The notes under the pieces were generated by a model. It had not been told where the DNA came from and made no database searches. It saw nothing but the letters and a program-made list of their open reading frames with translations. The position numbers and the translations under genes are program-made. This document shows, one piece after another, positions 22,869-33,739 of a stretch of 64,000 bases of DNA; positions within the stretch are counted from its first letter, which is position 1, and each line of letters opens with the position of its first letter. This DNA comes from Pholis gunnellus (Eukaryota; Chordata; Actinopteri; Perciformes; Pholidae): contig OU342817.1 in NCBI GenBank assembly GCA_910591455.2, positions 4,549,915 through 4,613,914 of the forward strand. Reading direction: 5' to 3'.

Positions 22869-24768
22869 ACAAATAGTTCTTTATCAGCCAATCATACGCT
22901 CTTATCTAGGAAAACTCAAACGTAAAGGTTCCCTGTGGAGTCTGTGATCACTGCTGGCACTATACAGCAGTTCTATTTGTTGTGTCCCTATTTAGTTTGT
23001 GCGAGCCCTCAAGTACACATTCCTGCCACTGATCTCATGCGATACCACTGATCCACAGCTGGTGGCAGTAACACACCAGGAAGAGACAAAGAGGTAGAAG
23101 ACTGAAAGCCAGCAAACAATGAGGTCAACAATTTAGGGTTTAAAGTATTTATAAAATCAGCTTTGCAAATGTTTCATGGTGAGAGAAATGTATTCAAAAC
23201 GTGGACTCAATGATGCAGTTTGATCAGAAAAACTTGATGTAAACATTGTTTCTTCACAAGAAAGATTTTTGTTGATTATCATTGATTATAACAAATATCA
23301 CTGTTTTCACTTTGTAAATAAAATGATTGCACAGAGATGAACATGTCAAAATGTTTTTGGAGGATGTTATCTTGAAAAACAAACAAAAAGTAACTTTCTA
23401 TATGATCAAGACCAACAATATACAAGAAATAGCCTTAATGAATACACTGTATATAACACATATTTGTCTGTTTGTATGTACAGTATGTTTACATTTTAGC
23501 TTCAGCATGTTTTAATCTTTGGGTGGAAGCAGTGTCTGCTCCATGCACCTTTATTGGAAACGTGTTAAAGCTTCATACTTATCTTGTATTTGTGTGATTG
23601 ATGGATCCCTAAAGGTGACACTGACCCCCTCTGGTGTATTGTGAGTTTTCAGCAAGGAGTCAATCAGTGCTATTGTTATAGTAAACACACTCGACACACT
23701 GAATTCATGACAACGTATATTATAGAAAAATAAAGCATTTAATGCCAATCAAGCTTTTTTTTTCTTTGTTGTTGTTCTTCATCTTCAGCACAGCTAAAAA
23801 CTTTGCAGAGCAACATTTTCAAGTTTACAAGTATTTGATTCCCTTTCTATCTTTAAAAACAACACAATGAGATAACACAAGAGTCCTGCAGTCTGTAGCT
23901 TCAAATCACACCAATCGTGTGAGGCCTTGAAAGTCCAAACTGTAAATCGTTGCTCGTTTATGAAATAATTACAGTTCTTCTGCGTTGAATTCTCACTGTG
24001 ATGTTATGTGAACGTCTGGACAGGTGAGGAAGTGAGATGAAGGCTCAACCCCAGGTACCAAAGCTGGGGCTTCCTGCAGGGACAACAACATCTTTCTCAC
24101 TCTCACACATTGATCTTTTTTTCACACATTTACTTCGTGGTAGCGTAGTGCCCACCCTCTGGTTCCAGTAACGCTGTTAGCATCGTTACCGCCATGTTGA
24201 GAGCCATGTGGAGACACTAGATATGCTCTGAATTTTTCATTTAACACCTTTATTAACTATGGTGCAACATACAAAACCAGTTCCTCTTAAGGGAATAAAT
24301 AAATTAACAAATATAGTGCTAATACTTATTAAAACATTTTCAAAAGAAGCCTGCAGGATTAGTTGAAACAGATAATTGTACTTTTGTTAATCATCGTTTC
24401 GTGAACTTATACGTTCAACTCTGCCTTCTTGACAAAGTGTTGAACTAAATTAGTCTTTATCTTAACAAGCAGATGTCAAGCAGTAAAAAACAACTTAGAG
24501 AGGAACTTCAACAACAGGAACTAACACCCTGAGCGAGGTTTTGTGGTTTTGACAGAAAGAACACAACAGTGACTGTAGCCGTGTGGCTTCAGGTCAGTCT
24601 CAACTTTAGTCTGATGAAGAGCAGTTGTGTGCAAACGTCTCTTAGGTGCAATAAATAAGTGCTGGTTGGAGCCCTGCAGCGTGCAAACTATTTGTTTGTT
24701 TGTTGCAAAACAGAACACAGATTATTGCAGCGTGCAGTCAGACAGGACAAGCGGACAAAGACTCTCTC
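22869..24768. other. Intergenic between C and D
   Basis: Near copy of 18,707-20,604: the C-type 3' flank with AATAAA at 23729-23734, then the shared 5' flank of D. No gene seen. Short ORFs here are reading-frame noise that recurs in every unit. Confidence 0.6.
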
Positions 24769-27160
24769 ATGTCTATCTTTGTGATACTGGGGCTGCTGGT
24801 CTGCATTGAGGCACAAGGTAAGAACACTGTCCACTAACATGTTATCAACAGATACAGCAGTGATGCCTGAGCAGAACTCATTATTGTGACTCGTGAACTG
24901 AACATCATGAAGTCGCTTCAGATTTGATCTCATGATTAGCAACACTTGTCAGGAAGAGATTGATTATTAATTGATCACGTATCTAAGAAGAGGGACTGAT
25001 TCCTGAGAACTAGAGAGAAAGTTAACACAAATTATATTACATTTAATTTGGGTCTGCTTTGTTTTGTAGATGTTTTTTAAAGTGATGGACAGGTTTAAGA
25101 CTTAAAACGTACATAACATACGTAAGTCCAAATGTACATTTATGGTAATAAAGATTGCATCACTGTAGGCCTGATGAATAAAGAAACTAAACACTACTAA
25201 CTGTAAAACTAATTCTGCTTCTTAATCTAAAACAAATAGTTTCTCAAGTTTTTTTTCCAATGCTAAGAATTAAAGTCAAAGCCTCTGCATAACAATTTAA
25301 GAAAAGTTAAACAAAGAACAATATTGACCGAAATCTTAAAAAAACCCCAAAAAAACCATAATACCAGGATAGTAAAATATATGTTATTATAATGTGAAGT
25401 CTTTACATTCATTTGCAGACACTTTTGTCTAAAGCAACTCACATTTGTCTCTTATATAAACACACATGAAGAACAAGTTGACGCTCTTGGTCAAAGACAC
25501 TTTGGCACATCGACAAAAAGAGGAAATGATGAAAGCTGGTGAACAATAGTACGAGTGAGAGAAACTTTAATCCTCCCGTAGAGTAACTCCCTCAGTAAGT
25601 CTGTGGAAATAGTCGCTAACTGCCTGATTTACTAAATACATTCATGGCCTGTCTGAAGCTGGAGGAACAATAGTTTGAGTAAGAGGAAGGGAAAAGAGAA
25701 CAAAGTGTAATATAGTCCTCTGTCTTTCATTAGAGATAAAATGGAAATACTTTGTCATGTTCAAAATGAATACTTTGATCAACATCTTGCTCTCAGTGGA
25801 CTTAGCTTCACCTGTTAAACTCTTCTTTCCTGAAGCAATCTGTGTCACCAGACAAAGCTGATGTAAAGCATTTGAAGAGAACTCTTCCAATCAATGACAA
25901 GCTGAAGGTGTTTAAACTGATGGTTCAATGTGTAAGAAGTAGGGATGGAGTAACATTCAGTGTTGACCCATTAATCATATATTGAGTGTGATGTTTATTG
26001 TATTATGTGTCTCCTGTTTTTACAGAGCCCAGTGCTTTGACTACTGTGTTTGTGAAGAAGGGAGATGATCTGATTCTGAATGTTGATGATGATGATCCTG
26101 AGGATTTTTATATTGTTGACTGGAATTTCAATAAAACGGCCATTTTAGTAAGATTTGCACCTGATGCACCTAACCGTTTACATCCTAATTACACTGGAAG
26201 GATTGAGTTTCCTGTGAAAAAATTCTCTGTGAAATTGAAGAATCTACAAGAGGCAGACAGTGGAGTTTATACTGCACAAGTGTCAACGTTTCAAGGAAAC
26301 CAACCACTAGCTGAATACAAGGTCACAGTTCAAGGTGAGTTTGTTCACATGTCAGACACTGATAGAGAGTTCCTGCTGCCATGTTTCATGACTTCTTCAC
26401 AGAAACGTTCCCCCCTCAGGTCCAGTGTCTCCAGTTGAACTGACAGTGGACTCAGTGGACTCAGTGGTCTCCAGAAGCTCAGACTCCTGTAACCTCACTG
26501 TGACCTGCAGTACACAGCACTCTCACATCAGCAGCACGTTTAGATGTGTCAACCGAACCTGCAGTCAGGAGGGAGGAGAGCAACCAGAGCTCACAACCTC
26601 TGGTGCTTCTCTCCAGCTCTACCTGTTGAATAGCTCCATCATCTGTATCCATAGCAACCACGTCACCTGGTACAAGGACTTTAAAGTGATTGAACACTTT
26701 TGCCCCCAATATGCTGGTAAGACTGAAAGACAAGACGACTTCCTGATAACTGTTTTGTGTTAAAGAAAATGATTGTGTGTGTTTTAAATGAATTAGTTCT
26801 GAACATGTCTGAAGCACCTTGTCAGGCTGCAGGAGTGAAATACAAACTCAACTAGAAAACACAAACAATGTTATTTACAGGAACACTAAATGACATAAAT
26901 AATTCAATAACTCATTTACGTGTTTGCTGTAGAAAGTGATATTATTTTTGTTCCTGTCGTGCTGTAGCGTCACAGTCTGAATCTGTTGTGTCAGATTTGT
27001 GATGAAGCACCTGTTTCGTTGTGTTTCAGGTTCAGAGGGTTCCTCTGCTGGTACATCTGTGTACCTGGTGAAGATCGTGGTGTTCTCTGTGGGTCTGATC
27101 ATCATGGTGTCTCCCGTCATCACTGTTCACCTCATGGAGAAGTTCAAGAAGCACAAATAA
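24769..27160 (+). CDS. CD2/SLAM (CD48-like) Ig receptor, V + C2, copy D
   Basis: Exons: leader 24769-24817, V 26026-26334, C2 26420-26716, TM/tail 27030-27160, 261 residues, all phase 1. The V domain starts EPSAL, since the acceptor is followed by AG rather than GG. It has DDDD where the other copies have DAD repeats, and is otherwise close to C. C2 keeps the six cysteines. The TM exon reads IIMVSPVITVHLM, so a proline (residue 247) replaces the Ala of the other copies inside the membrane helix. Lys233 and the short tail are retained. Apparently functional, but the Pro could weaken the anchor. Confidence 0.8.
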
Positions 27161-28418
27161 ACAAATAGTTCTCTATCAGCCAATCATACGCTCTTATCTA
27201 GGAAAACTCAAACGTAAAGGTTCCCTGTGGAGTCTGTGATCACTGCTGGCACTATACAGCAGTTCTATTTGTTGTGTATCTATTTAGTTTGTGCGAGCCC
27301 TCAAGTACACATTGCTGCCACTGATCTCATGCTATACCACTGATCCACAGCTGGTGGCAGTAACACACCAGGAAGAGACAAAGAGGTAGAAGACTGAAAG
27401 CCAGCAAACAATGAGGTCAACAATTTAGGGTTTAAAGTATTTATAAAATCAGCTTTGCAAATGTTTCATGGTGAGAGAAATGTATTCAAAACGTGGACTC
27501 AATGATGCATTTTGATGAGAAAAACTTGATGTAAACATTGTTTCTTCACAAGAAAGATTTTTGTTGATTATCATTGATTATAACAAATATCACTGTTTTC
27601 ACTTTGTAAATAAAATGATTGCACAGAGATGAACATGTAAAAATGTTTTTGGAGGATGTTATCTTGAAAAACAAAAAAAAGTTACTTTCTATTAATGTAT
27701 GATCAAGACCAACAATATACAAGAAATAGCCTTAATGAATACACTGTATATAACACTGCATGTGGTCCTATTTACAATAAAAAAATGTACATTATGTTTC
27801 AATGTTAGTTTCAGCATGTTTTAATCTTTGGGTGGAAGCAGTGTCTGCTACATGCACCATTATTGGAAACGTGTTAAAGCTTCATACTTATCTTGTATTT
27901 GTGTGATTGATGGATCCCTAAAGGTGACACTGACTCCCTCTGGTGTATTGTGAGTTTTCAGCAAGGAGTCAATCAGTGCTATTGTTATAGTAAACACACT
28001 CGACACACTGAATTCATGACAAAGTATATTATAGAAAAATAAAGCATTTATTTCCAATCAAGCTTTTTTTCTCTGTTCTTCATCTTCAGCACAGCTAAAA
28101 ACTTTGCAGAGCAACATTTTCAAGTTTACAAGTATTTGATTCCCTTTCTATCTTTAAAAACAACACAATGAGATAACACAAGAGTCCTGCAGTCTGTAGC
28201 TTCAAATCACACCAATCGTGTGAGGCCTTGAAAGTCCAAACTGTAAATCGTTGCTCGTTTATGAAATAATTACAGTTCTTCTGCGTTGAATTCTTACTGT
28301 GATGTTATGTGAACGTCTGGACAGGTGAGAAAGTGAGATGAAGGCTCAACCCCAGGTACCAAAGCTGGGGCTTCCTGCAGGGACAACAACATCTTTCTCA
28401 CTCTCACACATTGATCTT
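27161..28418. other. 3' flank of D, right end of the array
   Basis: Shared C-type 3' flank with AATAAA at 28038-28043, followed by the intergenic block. Homology to the array stops abruptly after cacattgatct at about 28,418. In other units that motif continues into a T-run and the next gene's 5' flank. The new sequence to the right is the 3' end of gene E on the other strand. Confidence 0.65.
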
Positions 28419-28502
28419 AAATGTATTAAGATCTAATTACTAATACCTTGAATTGTGATGTTACAAAAAGCAACTCTTGAACGTGCGTGATGCTTAGTAA
28501 CA

Positions 28503-28508
28503 TTTATT
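28503..28508 (-). promoter_or_regulatory. Poly(A) signal, receptor E
   Basis: TTTATT on the + strand (AATAAA on the coding strand), about 150 bases after the stop codon of gene E and within 90 bases of the array breakpoint. Confidence 0.5.
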
Positions 28509-28654
28509 CATTGTTTTGCAGCAGAAAAGTTTGTGTTTTGGAGAATCGTTCCATATCAGAGCAGGTCACATAAACTTAAACATCAAAAGCTTTGGCAACA
28601 CTTAAATAGAACTAGAAACTTTACTAATTGCAGTATGTGGAACACAATTCCTCG

Positions 28655-31600
28655 CTAATTGTTGAAGGACCTGGCAGGCTTCTCCACCTGAGCATACAGG
28701 CTCTCTGGCTGAGTGCCTCCAGTCTCAGTGGGTATCAGGGATCCAGTGTGAGGTCCCACCATGCTGTAGGTGGAGGTCGGAGAAAGACCTGAAGCATCAT
28801 CTGTTGGACTCTGATCCGGAGGTTGGGCTGCTGTTGTGACCTGGAAAATAAATCACAAACATCTTTAGCAAACGCTGTCTGATATTTTAACGTTACACGT
28901 TATTTTTAACGTGGGTAAATCTCCCGAAAATGATGAGTCTGTTTTTCACAACATTATAATGAATTTGTATCTAAAATGCATGAGACTACTACAAAATATA
29001 TTTTCAGGCTCTTTTCATGAAGAGCTGAGTTCTCAGGAATCTGTTGGCTGAGAGAGCACATCACACTGCAGCTAAAGCACAAGCACATAAACAAAGCTTT
29101 GACAACACAAAGTACGTTAGAAAAAGACATTGCAAATGATAGTTTTTCTGCGTCTCTTGACTTGTTCTAAGATTGAAAGTTAAGTTTGCAAAACAACTAA
29201 CACACGTGTAGACAATGAGCAGATCTCACCTGAGAGTCTTCTGCTCACATTGTTCATCGTGTAAGAAAATGCAGAAGTGCAAAACCATCGGCTCAGCAGG
29301 AAGTCACATTTATGCCAAAAAAACGAAGCAAAGGGAGGAGACAATACAGCTGTGATCATGAAGTAGATGTGATGCAAATAAAAACCTGTGGCCTAATTTA
29401 AATGACATTGTTGCAGTATTTTAGACGCCAGCATGGGATTAGATATTTGTACGAAGAGTTTTGAAAACCCAACATCATTTGGAACGTTTTGCTGTTTTGC
29501 AAAGTGGAGAAACACAATGATTGCACAACTAAGACACAAGCAAACAACACACACACACACACATACACAGCAGAAAGAAACACAGTTTGAGTGGACTAAT
29601 TGCCAGACGAGACCAGGTTTGAATTGATGGATCGTTTCCTCAAATGCGGAGAATGAAGTTTAAAAATTAAACTTACTTGAGGAACTTCATAAACCGTATT
29701 CTCGATGCTCTCTCTTTCATCTGCAGGTCAGTCAGAGAAAAGAAAAAAAAACAGCTTTAAAGATATAGCTTTACATTTGAACTGTTTTACAATTACATTA
29801 CTGGAGCTGCTCTAAATTGAGTCCAGCTTGGTGTCTAAATTACTCCATCCTCAAACAGCAGCACACTAAAGCCTCTATGTGTGGGATTAGATATGTTGGG
29901 ATGTTGGGGATTCTTAGAGGTTGTATCAAAACAATGTGCTGCGGCAGACAGCAAAGCATGCAGATACCTCTGGGACCTGAGCTGGGATGCTAAGAATGAA
30001 CGGGCTAAAGCATAAAGACTGCACCAATTTTTGAGGTAATTTATTTTTTCAATGAAAAGTACATTTTGGTAATATATCACATATCTCTATCTATCTATCA
30101 CAAAAACGTATTTCCTTTTCTGATGCAAGCATCCAAGGACAGACGATGTCCTACATTGTACAGATTGCAAAGCCCTCTGAGGCAAATTTGTGATATTGGG
30201 CTATATCAATAAAAATGTATATATATATATATAGGGGCTTTAAGTTACACAGAAGTTTGGCACAACATTGCCATGGTAAATAATGATCAGTTGTGGATTT
30301 CCTTACTGTATACTGTGTAATATTGCAGAAGATGAACTTTAAAAATTGTAAAAATATAGAGTAAACAAATAGGATTTTGTTAATATTACTTGTAATTATA
30401 TATTTAAATTGTTTCTTGGACTTACGGTTTCCTCTCTTTCTCTTTCGATGGTAAAGAAACAGGACTAACAGACCAACAATGACGGGAATGATAATTGTTA
30501 TAATAACAATCAAAAGGGTAGGGACAGGAACAGGGTCAGGGTCTGTAGAACAAAAAAACAAAACAACAGATGAGAAGAGTCGGCCTGATTTTATGCAACA
30601 TGTTGAGAATGTGTCACAGTAGCATCACATGTTCCCAGCCCGTGCTTTTGACAGACTGCAGTTTTATTATGCAAATGTCTCGGTAACCTGATCTGTAGTA
30701 AGAAATCATTTGATTTATTTAAAACACTCACAATTTAACACTACCAACCTTCCAAAAGTCCCTGAATCAGCTAATTTAAATACCACCTGCTACTAAGTTT
30801 TACAAGGTCAACCTGGTAATATTCCACTGACCATTTTGTAGTTTGACTCAATAACCTACGAGCTATTCATGCAGCCGCTAGATCAGGGTTTGGTTGTTTT
30901 TTTGTGAGGGTTATACTAGGTTTCACTTGAATAAACGTCAATTTAAAAAATAAATAAAATAAAATGTTAAACTGACTTTAAACCCATTGAAACAAACACA
31001 AGTTATTGTTTTTCCTGCGCTTCACAAAAATGAATAAATAGCAGTTCAAAGTAAAAGATGTTAATCTTTAGATGTTAACAAGAAAAACATTAACAAATAT
31101 TAGGAGTTCAACCACATTTGTAACAAACCCAATGTATTAATGTATTCACTTAGAAGTGTAAAAGATGTAATGAAAACTTAACACTGTGCATTATAATCAA
31201 GAAGTCTTCTTGTCTTTCAGTCTTACCAGCATATTGGGGGCAAAAGTTTTCAGTCTTGTTAAAGTCTTTGGTCCAGTTAACCTGGTTGCTATGGTTACAG
31301 ATGATGTGGCTATTCAACAGGTAGAGCTGGAGAGAAGCACCAGAGGTTGTGAGCTCTGGTTGCTCTCCTCCCTCCTGACTGCAGATTCGGTTGACACATC
31401 TAAACGTGCTGCTGATGTGAGAGTGCTGTGTACTGCAGGTCACAGTGAGGTTACAGGAGTCTGAGCTTCTGGAGACCACTGTCAGATTAACTGGAGACAC
31501 TGGACCTGAGGGGGGAACGTTTCTGTGAAGAAGTCATGAAATATGGCAGCAGAAACTCTCTATCAGTGTCTGACATGTGAACAGACTCACCTTGAACTGT

Positions 31601-33699
31601 GACCTTGTATTCAGCTAGTGGTTTGTCTCCTTGAAGCGTTGACACTCGTGCAGTATAAACTCCACTGTCTGCCTCTTGTAGATTCTTCAATTTCACAGAG
31701 AATTTTTTCACGGTAAACTCAATCCTTCCAGTGAAATCAGGAAATACTAAATGTTTTCCACCAGGTGCAAATCTTACTACATCGACCGTCTTATTGAATT
31801 TCCACTCAACAAGTGAAAAATCCTCAGGAACATCAGCATCAGCATCAACATTCAGAATCAGATCATCTCCCTTCTTCACAAACACAGTAGTCACAGCACT
31901 GGGCTCTGTAAAAACAGGAGACACATACAATAAACATCACACTCAATATATGATTAATGGGTCAACACTGAATGTTACTCCATCCCTACTTCTTACACAT
32001 TGAACCATCAGTTTAAACACCTTCAGCTTATCATTGATTGGAAGAGTTCTCTTCAAATGCTTTACATCAGCTTTGTCTGGTGACACAGATTGCTTCAGGA
32101 AAGAAGAGTTTAACAGGTGAAACTAAGCCCACTGAGAGCAAGATGTTGATCAGAGTTTCTATTTTGAACATGACGAAGTATTTCCTTTTCATCTCTGATG
32201 AAAAACAGAGGACTTTATTTCACTTTGTTCTCTTTTCCCTTCCTCTTACCCAAACTATTGTTCCTCCAGCTGTACACAGGCCATGAATGTATTTAGTAAA
32301 TCAGACAGTTAGCGACTATTTCCACAGACTTACTGAGGGAGTTACTCGACGGGAGGAGTAAAGTTTCTCTCACTCGTACTATTGTTCACCAGCTTTCATC
32401 ATTTCCTCTTTTTGTCGATGTGCCAAAGTGTCTTTGACCAAGAGCGTCAAATTGTTCTTCATGTGTGTTTATATAAGAGAAAAATGTGAGTTGCTTTAGA
32501 CAGAAGTGTCTGCAAATGAATGTAAAGACTTCACATTATAGTAATATTTATTTTACTATACTGATATTATGTTTTGTGTTTTTTTATTTAAAGATTTCAG
32601 TCAATATTGTTCTTTTTTTAAATTGTTATGCAGAGGCTTTAACTTTAATTCTTAGCATTTGGAAAAAAAAATTTAGTTTCTTTATTCATCAGCCCGACAG
32701 TGATGCCATCTTCATTACGTTTAAATTTACTTTTGGACTTATGTATGTTTTAAGTCTTAAACCTGTCCATTACTTAAATAAAAATCTACAGAACAAAGCA
32801 GGACCAAATTAAATGTAATATAATTTGTGTTAACTTTCTCAGGTGAAACTAAGCCCACTGAGAGCAAGATGTTGATCAGAGTTTTACATTCTATCTCTTA
32901 TGAAGAACAGGGGACTTACTTTCACCTTGTACTCTTTCCCTCCCTCTTACTCAAACTATTTTTCCCCCAGCTTTAGCTAGACAGGTCATGAATGTATTTA
33001 GTAAATCAGACAGTGAGCAGTTATTTACACACTTACTGAGGTAGTTATACTACGGGAGGAGTAAAGTTTACATATGTGTCGTATAGGGACCGATGTATTT
33101 ACTCCTTTTCAACATGGGGCTATACTGCGTCTCAAACCACCTCAAAGGTGTTCCTTTGTATCACAGACGTCTTCTACTGTAAAGGTTATAATATGAATAT
33201 GAATTCAAGGCAGAAATGATAGAAAATGTCTAAATGAAAACTAAAAGGACTTAAAGAGAGCATTCCTTCACCAAGGAATCAAAATCCTCTAAATGTGTCA
33301 CTTAAATAACACAAAAGGTTTTAGAATGTTTACAATCTGTGTCTGGATCCAGATCTTCATCAAAATATGGATAATATTGAATAATCTTGTTGACTAGCTG
33401 AGGGCAACGATATTTGAAAATGTGCATTCTTGTTCAAAGCTCTGATACTGTTCACTGAGACAGGCAACTTCCTGCCTCAACTTCCTGCCTGTCTCAGTGA
33501 ACAGTATCAGAGCTTTGTACAAGAATAAACTGCACATCATTAAACTGCTGTGTGTTTCTACGGTACAGAAGCTTTGACTTTTAAAACAAATACAAAGACG
33601 ATCAACAACCAAAAATATATATAAAATAAAGTTCTTACCTTGTGCTTCACATGAATTCAGCAGAGAAACGATAAAGAGAAGTGCAACCAAGTGCTTCAT
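28655..33699 (-). CDS. CD2/SLAM-type Ig receptor with ITIM-like tail, gene E
   Basis: Six exons on the minus strand: leader 33699-33639, V 31905-31591, C2 31505-31227, TM 30542-30426, tail 29720-29677, tail 28840-28655, giving 333 residues. The leader MKHLVALLFIVSLLNSCEAQ is unlike the array's. V (21-125) is cysteine-free with VEWKF and ADSGVY. C2 (126-218) has six cysteines. The TM segment (about 227-249, TLLIVIITIIIPVIVG then LLVLFLY) has no charged residue and is followed by HRKRKRGN. The tail has three tyrosines: TVYEVP (Y268), STYSMV (Y297) and SLYAQV (Y321). The last two fit the ITIM pattern [SIVL]xYxx[VIL]. The first lacks the +3 V/I of an ITSM. Inferred: inhibitory or SH2-recruiting partner of the short-tailed array genes. 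Confidence 0.8.
31190..32820 (-). repeat. Inverted homology block shared by E and the array
   Basis: The V exon, C2 exon, the intron between them and about 900 bp of intron 1 of gene E match the corresponding part of C (about 21,000-22,440) and D on the opposite strand. The leader region, TM and tail exons do not match. The pattern is that of an inverted duplication or gene-conversion tract with sharp ends. Confidence 0.7.
32830..33060. repeat. Partial repeat of intron 1 sequence in gene E
   Basis: Sequence starting aggtgaaactaagcccactg at about 32,842 repeats sequence at about 32,117-32,340 of the same intron, with more divergence and a small deletion. It is a direct local duplication inside intron 1. 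Confidence 0.6.
33426..33526. repeat. Long inverted repeat (hairpin) in intron 1 of gene E
   Basis: Two 41-base arms, 33426-33466 and 33486-33526, are reverse complements with one mismatch. The loop is 19 bases (acttcctgcctcaacttcc). The innermost 32 bases of each arm pair perfectly. It lies about 110 bases inside intron 1 from the leader exon. It could be a palindromic duplication, a small MITE, or a transcribed hairpin. No evidence chooses among these. Confidence 0.85.
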
Positions 33700-33717
33700 T
33701 CTGCAAAATGTGCTGCA

Positions 33718-33730
33718 TGAGGAAGTGGTG
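33718..33730 (-). promoter_or_regulatory. Possible ETS/PU.1 site before gene E
   Basis: gaggaagtgg matches the purine-rich GAGGAAGT core bound by ETS factors such as PU.1, about 20 bases upstream of the E start codon. A leukocyte gene would fit, but such motifs are common by chance. Confidence 0.3.
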
Positions 33731-33739
33731 AGGTGATTT

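Noticed and set aside
22694..22876. 60-codon ORF (MCQICDEAPVSLCF) recurring in several units
   Set aside because: It is a shifted frame over the TM exon and its intron. The in-phase exon product is the real one.
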